Part shown: positions 1 to 5,300 of the stretch, piece after piece | How the letters are laid out: each line of letters starts with the position of its first letter | How positions within the stretch are numbered: the stretch's first letter is position 1 | Source: Actinomycetota bacterium | GTDB taxonomy: Bacteria; Actinomycetota; Actinomycetes; Nanopelagicales; Nanopelagicaceae | Direction of reading: 5' to 3' | Assembly: GCA_009700365.1 (NCBI GenBank) | Contig: WLME01000065.1 | Location: 1-6,444, forward strand | Length of the DNA stretch: 6,444 nt | Translations under genes and position numbers: made by a program | The notes under the pieces: model-generated | Seen by the model: only the letters and a program-made list of their open reading frames with translations | What the model was told of the DNA's origin: nothing | The model's database searches: none

Positions 1-1
1 A

Positions 2-415
2 CATCTATATCGTGTCGCAGTGATTGTCACTGTAGCGCTTGTCTCGATAGCAGTCTGGGATCTTAAGTTCCATCGGATAACACATGTGAGTTTAATTCTT
101 CTTGGACTATCAATACTCCTCACGGGTAGTCCTCATTTCAATGTGATGTATTCATGTGCAGTATTGGGTGCTGGAGTAGCGTCCTACTGCTTTCTCGGGC
201 TTGGGGCAGGGGATGTGAAACTCTCTTTTCTGCTCGCTTTACTACTTGTACCAACTTCGCAGATTGCGGCCTATTGGGCAATTTGTGCATTACTAGCGCT
301 CCTCTCGATTCTTCTGCATTTCTTGATCAACCGGACAATGAAGGGAAATATCGCTTTGGCTCCCGCCCTATGTGGCGCAGTTCTCTGTATTTCCGGCAGT
401 GGGTATATTTATTAG
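2..415 (+). CDS. Prepilin peptidase-like protein (A24 family), 5' end probably outside window
   Basis: This is a small polytopic membrane protein of the type IV prepilin peptidase (A24, CpaA/TadV-like) family, which in general cleaves the leader of prepilins at the cytoplasmic membrane. Counting from the in-frame GTG at position 20, one catalytic aspartate is D14 (in AVWDLKFHRI) and the second is D65 in the GAGDVK motif (GxGD, residues 62-65). About five hydrophobic segments follow one another, and the C-terminal IALAPALCGA stretch resembles the usual family ending. The reading frame stays open to the left edge. A full membrane helix before D14 would need more residues than the GTG start gives, so the true start is probably upstream, although GTG at 20 cannot be excluded. 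No zinc-cysteine methylase domain is visible in this part. aroC begins 36 bp downstream. The family call is solid; the substrate is unknown, because no pilin gene is in the window. Confidence 0.75.
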   Translation, partial: HLYRVAVIVTVALVSIAVWDLKFHRITHVSLILLGLSILLTGSPHFNVMYSCAVLGAGVASYCFLGLGAGDVKLSFLLALLLVPTSQIAAYWAICALLALLSILLHFLINRTMKGNIALAPALCGAVLCISGSGYIY

Positions 416-451
416 ACAACGTTGAAAGGTCTTTTCTGCAAGAATACGCAC

Positions 452-1633
452 ATGCGATGGATTACTGCCGGCGAATCACACGGGCAAGCGCTCTCAGCGA
501 TTATTGAGGGTATGCCTGCTCATATTGAGGTCACAACTTCTGACATTGATTTCCATCTTGCTCGCCGCCGACTTGGAGTTGGGCGCGGCGCGCGTCAAAA
601 TTTCGAAGCGGATAAAGTTACGATTCTTGGTGGAGTAAGACTCGGAGTTTCACAAGGTGGTCCGATCTCAATACAAGTTGGTAATAGCGAATGGCCCAAG
701 TGGGAAAAGGTTATGTCGGCAGATCCTGTTCCAAAGGAAGAGATTGAAAATCTTGCAAGAAATGCACCACTGTCGAGACCTAGACCAGGTCACGCCGATT
801 TAGTGGGTATGCAAAAGTATGATTTTGATGATGCGCGACCAATTCTGGAGCGTGCAAGTGCTCGAGAAACGGCGGCTCGTGTCGCGCTCGGTGCCATAGC
901 GCGAAATTTTCTTGAACAGAGCGTTGGCATCACTATTTTGAGCCATGTAGTTTCTATTGGCCCGGTTCGAGTTCCGGATGACTACATTCTCCCCAAGGAA
1001 TCAGACATGTCTCGGATCGACGAAGATCCTGTGCGTTGCTCAGACCCCGAGACAAGCGCCACCATGATTGCCGAAATTGAATCTGCTCATGCCGATGGAG
1101 ATACTTTGGGTGGAGTGTGTGAAGTTCTTGCCTTTAACGTTCCACCGGGTCTTGGATCCCATACACATTGGGATCGTCGACTCGATGCTCGACTTGCTGG
1201 TGCGATGATGGGAATCCAGGCTATTAAAGGCGTCGAAATTGGAGACGGATTCCGCACATCAACTCGACGTGGTTCTGTGGCTCACGATGAAATTGAACGC
1301 GGCCAAGATGGATCAATACAACGTCGCACAGATCGTGCTGGAGGCACTGAAGGAGGTATGTCTAACGGAGAAGTTTTGCGTATCTCTGTAGCGATGAAGC
1401 CAATATCTACAGTTCCCAAAGCTTTAGACACAATTGATGTAAAGACAGGGGAAGCAGCCAAAGCAATCAATCAACGTTCTGACGTATGCGCTGTGCCTGC
1501 AGCCGGCGTTGTTGCTGAAGCTATGGCTGCACTCGTTCTTGCCGAGGCAGTTCTTGAAAAATTTGGTGGAGATTCAGTGCAGGAGACTCGGAGAAATTTC
1601 GAGTCGTACATGAAGAACCTACGTTTTAAGTAG
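452..1633 (+). CDS. aroC: Chorismate synthase
   Basis: Chorismate synthase catalyses the last shikimate step, converting 5-enolpyruvylshikimate-3-phosphate to chorismate with reduced FMN in the cytosol. The 393-residue product has the family signatures in order: GESHG at residues 7-11 with the catalytic His10, the arginine-rich RRRLGVGRGARQ stretch near 38-49, RPGHADL at 111-117, RASARETAARVA at 134-145, GGMSNGE at 301-307 and RSDVCAVPAAGVVAEA at 342-357. The ATG at 452 was chosen because family members begin M-x-RW-x-TAGESHG almost exactly here. An in-frame TTG at 422 would add ten unconserved residues. No strong Shine-Dalgarno sequence is seen before 452; a GAAAGG lies about 22 bases upstream, which is too far. 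It is the first gene of the aroC-aroK-aroB-aroQ cluster, and aroK starts 6 bp after its stop. Confidence 0.98.
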   Translation: MRWITAGESHGQALSAIIEGMPAHIEVTTSDIDFHLARRRLGVGRGARQNFEADKVTILGGVRLGVSQGGPISIQVGNSEWPKWEKVMSADPVPKEEIENLARNAPLSRPRPGHADLVGMQKYDFDDARPILERASARETAARVALGAIARNFLEQSVGITILSHVVSIGPVRVPDDYILPKESDMSRIDEDPVRCSDPETSATMIAEIESAHADGDTLGGVCEVLAFNVPPGLGSHTHWDRRLDARLAGAMMGIQAIKGVEIGDGFRTSTRRGSVAHDEIERGQDGSIQRRTDRAGGTEGGMSNGEVLRISVAMKPISTVPKALDTIDVKTGEAAKAINQRSDVCAVPAAGVVAEAMAALVLAEAVLEKFGGDSVQETRRNFESYMKNLRFK

Positions 1634-1639
1634 TTCGCC

Positions 1640-2146
1640 ATGCCGCCACGTCTGATCTTGATAGGACCAATGGGTTGCGGAAAAACCACGATTGGAAAAA
1701 TTGTTGCAGAAAATCTGAATCTGCCTTTTCGAGATACTGACCTTCTCATTGAAGAGGAAGAGAAGAAGTCAGTCTCAGAGATATTTCTCGAAGATGGTGA
1801 AGAGAAATTTCGCTTGTTAGAGAAATCAGTCTTGCGCAAGGAACTTCTCTCTGATGAGACAGTGTTAGCCTTGGGAGGCGGAGCACCTATTTCGATGGAC
1901 GCACAATCTGCTCTTCGCGCCATCGCATCCCCAGTCGTGTATCTGCAGATATCACTGGCTAACGTTGCTCCCAGAATTGGCTTCAATCGCGATCGTCCTC
2001 TGCTGCTGCATAATCCAAGAGGTCAATGGGAGACACTTATGCAAGAGCGTCGCCCTATCTATGAAGCTATTGCAGATACAGTAATTGACGTGAACGGTAA
2101 AGAGCCAGATGTTATCGCCTCCGAGGTTTTGGAATTTCTTACATGA
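1640..2146 (+). CDS. aroK: Shikimate kinase
   Basis: Shikimate kinase phosphorylates the 3-hydroxyl of shikimate with ATP, the fifth step of the pathway. The 168-residue length is typical. The Walker A P-loop GPMGCGKT is at residues 9-16. Shikimate-binding residues expected from the Mycobacterium tuberculosis enzyme are present: D32 and D34 in RDTDLLIE, R58 in EKFRLLE, the GGG motif at 79-81, the lid arginine R117 in FNRDRPLL, and R137 in ERRPIYEAIAD. The ATG at 1640 puts the P-loop at the normal distance from the N terminus. It starts 6 bp after the aroC stop without an obvious Shine-Dalgarno sequence, so translation may depend on ribosomes arriving from aroC. Its TGA overlaps the aroB ATG (ATGA at 2143-2146). 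A long antisense reading frame crosses it but has no recognisable protein features. Confidence 0.97.
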   Translation: MPPRLILIGPMGCGKTTIGKIVAENLNLPFRDTDLLIEEEEKKSVSEIFLEDGEEKFRLLEKSVLRKELLSDETVLALGGGAPISMDAQSALRAIASPVVYLQISLANVAPRIGFNRDRPLLLHNPRGQWETLMQERRPIYEAIADTVIDVNGKEPDVIASEVLEFLT

Positions 2147-3198
2147 GAAGGATTCCCGTCTCAGCCGATCGCGAATACAACGTTGATATCGATGTTCTTT
2201 TTCAACCCGCGCTCGAAGAACTTTCTAAAGATCGTTCTCGCGTGGGCGTTTTCTTTAGTCAGTCGATGGAAAGTTCAATACCTAAATTCGAATCTGGTGA
2301 TACTGAATTTTTCTACTTCCCAATTCCAGATGGAGAAGCGGGTAAGTCCACAGCGACGCTTCAATCGAGTTGGAATTGGCTTGGAGCAGCAGGGTTTACG
2401 AGGAGCGATTTAATCATTGGTATTGGCGGCGGTGCAGTAACGGATTTTGCTGGTTTTGTCGCGGCTACCTGGCTTCGCGGAGTTGATTGGATAGCAGTGC
2501 CAACGACGATTGCTGGGATGGTTGATGCTGCAATCGGAGGAAAGACGGGGATAAATAGCGACTACGGAAAAAATTTGGTTGGGGCTTTCTATTCTCCAAT
2601 CTCGGTTTTGATCGATCCTTCATGGATTGAAACTCTTTCCGATCGCGATTTCGCTGCTGGATTGGCTGAGGTAATTAAATGTGGATTCATCAAAGATGAG
2701 GAGATCTTGAGAATCCTAAATGGATCTACTCTTGAGCAGGTCAGAGCATCTACTGAAATCACCCTCGAGCTTATCGAGCGTTCAGTGAGGGTTAAGGCAA
2801 ACGTTGTTTCTGGAGACTTCAAAGAGAGCTTCGAGAGAGAAGCACTCAATTACGGACATACCTTTGGCCATGCGGTTGAACTTCACTCTAAATATTCTTT
2901 ACGACACGGGGAGTGCGTTTCAATTGGACTTTCCTTTATTGCTCACCTCGCAGTGCAGGTAGGAGTAATGAGTCAAGAACTTTTGGCGCAGCATTTAGCA
3001 ATTCTTAGAGGTATGGGCTTACCAACGAGCTATCCACATTCGCATTGGCCAGATCTACTCGCATCAATGAAACTGGATAAGAAGAGTCGGGGTAACTCAT
3101 TGCGCTTTGTAGTAATTTCAGAAATCGGCAAGACACAACGTCTAGAAAATCCAAATGAGAGCGACATGATTGCGGCATATGAGAAGGTAAGCCAATGA
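2143..3198 (+). CDS. aroB: 3-Dehydroquinate synthase
   Basis: 3-Dehydroquinate synthase converts DAHP to 3-dehydroquinate using NAD+ and a divalent metal, the second step of the pathway. The 351-residue protein has an N-terminal Rossmann-like NAD-binding part with PDGEAGKS (62-69), IGIGGGAVTDFAGFVAAT (92-109) and VPTT (119-122), followed by D128 and IGGKTGIN (131-138, Lys134). The C-terminal metal-binding part has E176 in GLAEVIK, H239 in NYGHTFGHAVE and H255 in RHGECVSIG; their spacing matches the family's Zn ligands. The ATG start overlaps the aroK stop by ATGA, implying translational coupling, and the TGA in turn overlaps the aroQ ATG. The sequence is slightly divergent (TTIAGMVDAAIGG rather than the common TTLLAQVDSSVGG) but keeps all the key residues I can identify. 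Confidence 0.97.
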   Translation: MRRIPVSADREYNVDIDVLFQPALEELSKDRSRVGVFFSQSMESSIPKFESGDTEFFYFPIPDGEAGKSTATLQSSWNWLGAAGFTRSDLIIGIGGGAVTDFAGFVAATWLRGVDWIAVPTTIAGMVDAAIGGKTGINSDYGKNLVGAFYSPISVLIDPSWIETLSDRDFAAGLAEVIKCGFIKDEEILRILNGSTLEQVRASTEITLELIERSVRVKANVVSGDFKESFEREALNYGHTFGHAVELHSKYSLRHGECVSIGLSFIAHLAVQVGVMSQELLAQHLAILRGMGLPTSYPHSHWPDLLASMKLDKKSRGNSLRFVVISEIGKTQRLENPNESDMIAAYEKVSQ

Positions 3199-3626
3199 AG
3201 GTGCTAGTTCTCAACGGGCCCAATCTTGGCCGATTAGATATCCGCGACTCCTCAATTTACGGTGACATGTCGTATGCGGATTTAGTTGCCCACATTGTCA
3301 ACGCTGCGAAGACGCATGGGTTTGAAGCCGATGTTCGCCAAAGCAATGACGAAGCAGAAATTATTGGATGGTTGCACGAAGCAGCCGATTCGAATCTTCC
3401 GGTGATTATCAATCCGGCCGCCTTCACTCATTATTCATATGCGATTCGCGATGCAGCCGAGATGGTGAAAGCACCACTTATTGAGGTTCATTTATCGAAT
3501 CCATTATCGCGCGAAGAATTTCGTCACACGTCAGTAATTTCTGGAGTCGCCAACGGCACAATTGGGGGATTCGGGCCAAATTCATATGTGCTGGCTCTGA
3601 TCGCACTGAAGGCACTTCTCTCCTAA
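3195..3626 (+). CDS. aroQ: Type II 3-dehydroquinate dehydratase
   Basis: Type II dehydroquinase removes water from 3-dehydroquinate to give 3-dehydroshikimate, the third step of the pathway. It is a small flavodoxin-like protein that usually assembles as a dodecamer. The 143-residue product carries LNGPNLGRL at 6-14, the active-site lid with R17 and the catalytic Y22 in IYGD, N73 and H79 in INPAAFTHYSYAIRDA, the catalytic H99 in EVHLSNP, and R106 and R110 in REEFRH. All lie two positions before the equivalent M. tuberculosis residues (R19, Y24, N75, H81, H101, R108, R112). The ATG overlaps the aroB stop (ATGA at 3195-3198) and has a good Shine-Dalgarno GAGAAGG at 3181-3187, 7 bases before the start. 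It is the last gene of the aro cluster; a 64-bp gap follows. Confidence 0.97.
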   Translation: MKVLVLNGPNLGRLDIRDSSIYGDMSYADLVAHIVNAAKTHGFEADVRQSNDEAEIIGWLHEAADSNLPVIINPAAFTHYSYAIRDAAEMVKAPLIEVHLSNPLSREEFRHTSVISGVANGTIGGFGPNSYVLALIALKALLS

Positions 3627-3630
3627 TTAG

Positions 3631-3653
3631 ATACGGTAAAGTTCGCTCCGTAT
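3631..3653. promoter_or_regulatory. Candidate efp promoter with inverted repeat around a -10-like box
   Basis: Between aroQ and efp, the arms ATACGG (3631-3636) and CCGTAT (3648-3653) form a perfect 6-bp inverted repeat around an 11-base centre. The centre contains TAAAGT (3637-3642), which fits the actinobacterial TAnnnT -10 pattern and sits inside GGTAAAGTTCGC, a 12-mer repeated upstream of pyrR. No clear -35 box is found at 16-18 bp. The arrangement could be a promoter overlapped by a repressor site, or an RNA hairpin near the end of the aro transcript. Both functions are inferred; only the repeat and the motif are seen directly. Confidence 0.35.
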
Positions 3654-3656
3654 TGA

Positions 3657-3673
3657 CCTTCGAGATTCGAAGG
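3657..3673. repeat. Perfect 7-bp inverted repeat upstream of efp
   Basis: CCTTCGA (3657-3663) and TCGAAGG (3667-3673) are exact reverse complements separated by GAT. As RNA this would be a stable hairpin with a three-base loop 17 bases before the efp GTG, leaving the GGAG Shine-Dalgarno (3682-3685) free. No run of T follows, so it is not a classical rho-independent terminator for the aro operon. It could be a terminator of the non-U-tract kind, a processing or stability element in the efp leader, or a DNA operator. A TTGACC at 3653-3658 overlaps its left arm and could serve as a -35 box. Confidence 0.45.
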
Positions 3674-3690
3674 CATGAAGTGGAGTTATC

Positions 3691-4251
3691 GTGGCAACAA
3701 CTAATGACCTAAAAAATGGCATGACCCTTGATATTGAAGGTCAGCTCTGGACAGTTGTGGAATTCCAACATGTTAAGCCCGGTAAAGGTCCTGCTTTTGT
3801 TCGCACAAAGTTGAAGCAGGTTATGACAGGCAAAGTTGTTGATAAAACTTTTAATGCTGGAGTAAAGGTAGAGGTCGCGATCTTAGAGAAGCGAGAGATG
3901 AATTTCCTCTACAAAGAGGGCGATGATTTTGTCTTTATGGATAATGTCAGTTTTGAACAGATGAATATTTCAGCAGATACTGTCGGTGAAGCCTCCAATT
4001 ACATGCTCGAAAATACAGAGGCTATCGTGGCTATCCATGAAGGAAACCCTCTCTATATCGATCTACCAGCTTCGGTACCGTTGAAGATCACTTATACCGA
4101 GCCAGGTTTACAGGGAGATCGCTCTTCTGGAGGAACAAAGCCAGCAACGGTTGAGACTGGAATTCAGATCCAAGTGCCTTTATTTATCAAGCAGGATGAA
4201 ATCGTTCTAGTTGACACACGCGATGGTTCTTATCAAGGTCGCGCAAACTAG
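3691..4251 (+). CDS. efp: Elongation factor P, PGKGP subfamily
   Basis: EF-P binds stalled ribosomes between the P and E sites and promotes peptide bond formation at polyproline stretches. The 186-residue length is standard: an N-terminal KOW-like domain (about 1-64) and two OB domains (about 65-128 and 129-186), ending in the family signature from K150 to R184 (KPATVETGIQIQVPLFI, then DTRDGSYQGR). The tip of domain I reads KPGKGPAF (29-36) with Lys32 at the position modified in E. coli. The palindromic PGKGP (30-34) defines the actinobacterial subfamily reported to work with an unmodified lysine. The GTG start is supported by GGAG at 3682-3685, 5 bases upstream, and by the conserved MATTNDLKNGM N terminus. 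The stop TAG overlaps the nusB GTG by one base, so the two are probably cotranscribed. Confidence 0.98.
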   Translation: MATTNDLKNGMTLDIEGQLWTVVEFQHVKPGKGPAFVRTKLKQVMTGKVVDKTFNAGVKVEVAILEKREMNFLYKEGDDFVFMDNVSFEQMNISADTVGEASNYMLENTEAIVAIHEGNPLYIDLPASVPLKITYTEPGLQGDRSSGGTKPATVETGIQIQVPLFIKQDEIVLVDTRDGSYQGRAN

Positions 4252-4673
4252 TGTCAGCTCGCAGCAAGGCTCGTAAACAGACTCTCGATTTACTCTATGA
4301 GGCTGATATTCGTGGCGCTTCTGCAGCCGATCTACTTGTCCTTCGTGACGTTGAGGATGAGGCTCCAGATGCAAGACCAATCCGAGAATTCACAAAGGTT
4401 CTGATAGCTGGAGTTACTGAAAATCGAAGAAAGATCGATGAGCTCATCACAACATATGCTCAAGGTTGGGATATGGATCGCCTACCTGCGGTAGATCGCA
4501 ACATCCTTCGCCTTGGCATATATGAGATTGTCTGGAGCCAAGATCTCGATGATGGGATTGCCATCGATGAGGCGCTCAACCTTGCCAAAGAGATTTCTAC
4601 AGATGAATCGGCCGGATATATACATGGTGTTTTAGGGCGAATCGCATCGATTAAGGACAGTATCGCCATTTAG
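4251..4673 (+). CDS. nusB: Transcription antitermination factor NusB
   Basis: NusB is an all-helical RNA-binding protein that, with NusE (ribosomal protein S10), recognises boxA and supports antitermination of rRNA operons. The 140-residue product shows the family pattern throughout: ARKQTLDLLYEADI near residues 7-20, YAQGWDMDRLPAVDRNILRLGIYE (69-92), AIDEALNLAKEIS (104-116) and the C-terminal ESAGYIHGVLGRIA (119-132), where many relatives have FVNGVL. The GTG start overlaps the efp stop (TAGTG, 4249-4253). An AAGG at 4235-4238 is the only Shine-Dalgarno candidate and is rather distant, which suits coupling to efp. Its stop is only 3 bp from the stop of the convergent bldD. The efp-nusB pair is widely conserved in actinobacteria. 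Confidence 0.95.
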   Translation: MSARSKARKQTLDLLYEADIRGASAADLLVLRDVEDEAPDARPIREFTKVLIAGVTENRRKIDELITTYAQGWDMDRLPAVDRNILRLGIYEIVWSQDLDDGIAIDEALNLAKEISTDESAGYIHGVLGRIASIKDSIAI

Positions 4674-4676
4674 GTT

Positions 4677-5177
4677 TTAGCGGCGAGCGATTAAGAGGAT
4701 TCTTTCGCTATCAAGCCACTGCAATATCTCAGATGCTTCAAGGTTGAGTATCAAAGCTAGGATTGCTACATCTCCTTCTCTCATCGAGAGTACTTCGCCA
4801 TTCCAATCTTGACGTGCTTGCACTAAAGATCCGGTGAATCTTGCAAGAGCTTCGTAGCGATTGAAATATTGATTTCGCGAATTTTCAAACTTTCGAGAGA
4901 TAGCGCGTAGGTCGAGGACGACTCGCTCCTTGGTTGGAGCAGGCGTTGCAGATTTATCTGAAAATAGGGATGAAATTGGAACGTTATAAATCTCGGCTAT
5001 TTGAAGGGCGCGTCGAACGCTCAATGATCTCGTTCCTCGTTCATATGAACCCAGGACGACTGCCTTTACCTTGCCATCACTGATTGACTCAACATCGCTT
5101 AATGACCACCCCCGTGCATTTCTAATACTGCGTAGGCGAGCGCTTATTGATTCGATTGTGGCTGAGTCGGGATTCAT
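4677..5177 (-). CDS. bldD: BldD-family transcriptional regulator with c-di-GMP-binding signature
   Basis: This is a DNA-binding regulator of the BldD type. In Streptomyces BldD represses developmental genes as a dimer held together by tetrameric cyclic-di-GMP. The 166-residue protein has an N-terminal XRE helix-turn-helix (about 10-70) with the characteristic BldD stretch KVKAVVLGSYERGTRSLSVRRA (36-57). A linker leads to a C-terminal domain beginning near ERVVLDLRAIS (84-94). The c-di-GMP signature RxD-x8-RxxD is complete: R122-Q-D124, eight residues, then R133-E-G-D136, inside ARQDWNGEVLSMREGD. The ATG at 5177-5175 gives the usual short N terminus. No strong Shine-Dalgarno sequence precedes it. 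It lies between nusB and pyrR, as in Streptomyces, converging on nusB and diverging from pyrR. I see no GTnAC-type BldD site in its own upstream region. Targets in this organism are unknown. Confidence 0.93.
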   Translation of the reverse strand: MNPDSATIESISARLRSIRNARGWSLSDVESISDGKVKAVVLGSYERGTRSLSVRRALQIAEIYNVPISSLFSDKSATPAPTKERVVLDLRAISRKFENSRNQYFNRYEALARFTGSLVQARQDWNGEVLSMREGDVAILALILNLEASEILQWLDSERILLIARR

Positions 5178-5183
5178 GGCTCA

Positions 5184-5213
5184 AGGCTAGGTATCTGCTG
5201 AAAGACGCGTGAA
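5184..5213 (-). promoter_or_regulatory. Candidate bldD promoter, possibly leaderless
   Basis: Read on the - strand, TAGCCT (5189-5184) matches the actinobacterial TAnnnT -10 pattern and ends 6 bases before the bldD ATG, the spacing expected for a leaderless transcript. TTCACG (5213-5208) lies 18 bp further upstream and matches TTGACA at four of six positions. The lack of a clear Shine-Dalgarno sequence before bldD agrees with this reading. Such short motifs occur often by chance, so this is tentative. Confidence 0.3.
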
Positions 5214-5219
5214 GCTGAA

Positions 5220-5249
5220 TCCACAGGCGGTTCGGAAGGATGGTAAAGT
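5220..5249 (+). promoter_or_regulatory. Candidate pyrR-pyrB promoter
   Basis: TAAAGT (5244-5249) fits a TAnnnT -10 box and sits in GGTAAAGTTCGC (5242-5253), the same 12-mer found upstream of efp. TCCACA (5220-5225), 18 bp upstream, matches TTGACA at four of six positions. A start about 7 bases past the -10 box would give a leader of roughly 45 nt that begins just before the PyrR-binding hairpin, so the leader would consist almost entirely of that structure. The position is sensible, but the -35 match is weak. Confidence 0.4.
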
Positions 5250-5258
5250 TCGCCAACA

Positions 5259-5293
5259 TCCTTTAACGACCCGTCCTGCGAGGCGGGGAAGGA
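5259..5293 (+). promoter_or_regulatory. PyrR-binding RNA hairpin overlapping the pyrR Shine-Dalgarno
   Basis: The pyrR leader folds by eye into the known PyrR binding loop. The lower stem is UCCUU (5259-5263) paired with AAGGA (5289-5293). A bulge UAACGA (5264-5269) lies on the 5' side opposite a single G5288. The upper stem is CCCGUC (5270-5275) with GGCGGG (5282-5287), including one U-G pair. The hexaloop is CUGCGA (5276-5281), which matches the CNGNGA consensus of PyrR sites. The lower stem includes most of the AAGGAG Shine-Dalgarno (5289-5294), 6 bases before the pyrR ATG. PyrR bound with UMP would therefore be expected to block translation of pyrR and the coupled pyrB, the mechanism described for Mycobacterium smegmatis. 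No terminator/antiterminator pair is seen, which favours translational control over attenuation. Confidence 0.8.
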
Positions 5294-5300
5294 GATTGAC

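Noticed and set aside
422..450. Possible aroC promoter, TTGAAA at 422-427
   Set aside because: No acceptable -10 box lies 16-18 bp downstream before the start codon; aroC may be read from an upstream promoter.
422..451. Ten-residue N-terminal extension of AroC from a TTG at 422
   Set aside because: Chorismate synthases start at the MRW-TAGESHG region, so ATG at 452 fits the family and the extra residues resemble nothing.
154..507. 117-codon + strand frame overlapping the prepilin peptidase and the aroC start
   Set aside because: It is an alternative frame of two genes that have catalytic motifs; its own translation shows no family pattern.
1471..1986. 171-codon open frame on the - strand across the aroC/aroK junction
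   Set aside because: It lies opposite two clearly conserved genes, is serine- and arginine-rich in the way antisense frames usually are, and shows no recognisable domain or start signal.
4664..4685. Possible bidirectional terminator between nusB and bldD
   Set aside because: Only about four or five base pairs form before mismatches and the T-run is interrupted, so I did not list it as a feature.
5178..5300. BldD autoregulatory site in the bldD/pyrR gap
   Set aside because: Streptomyces bldD is autoregulated, but I find no GTnAC inverted pair in this gap.
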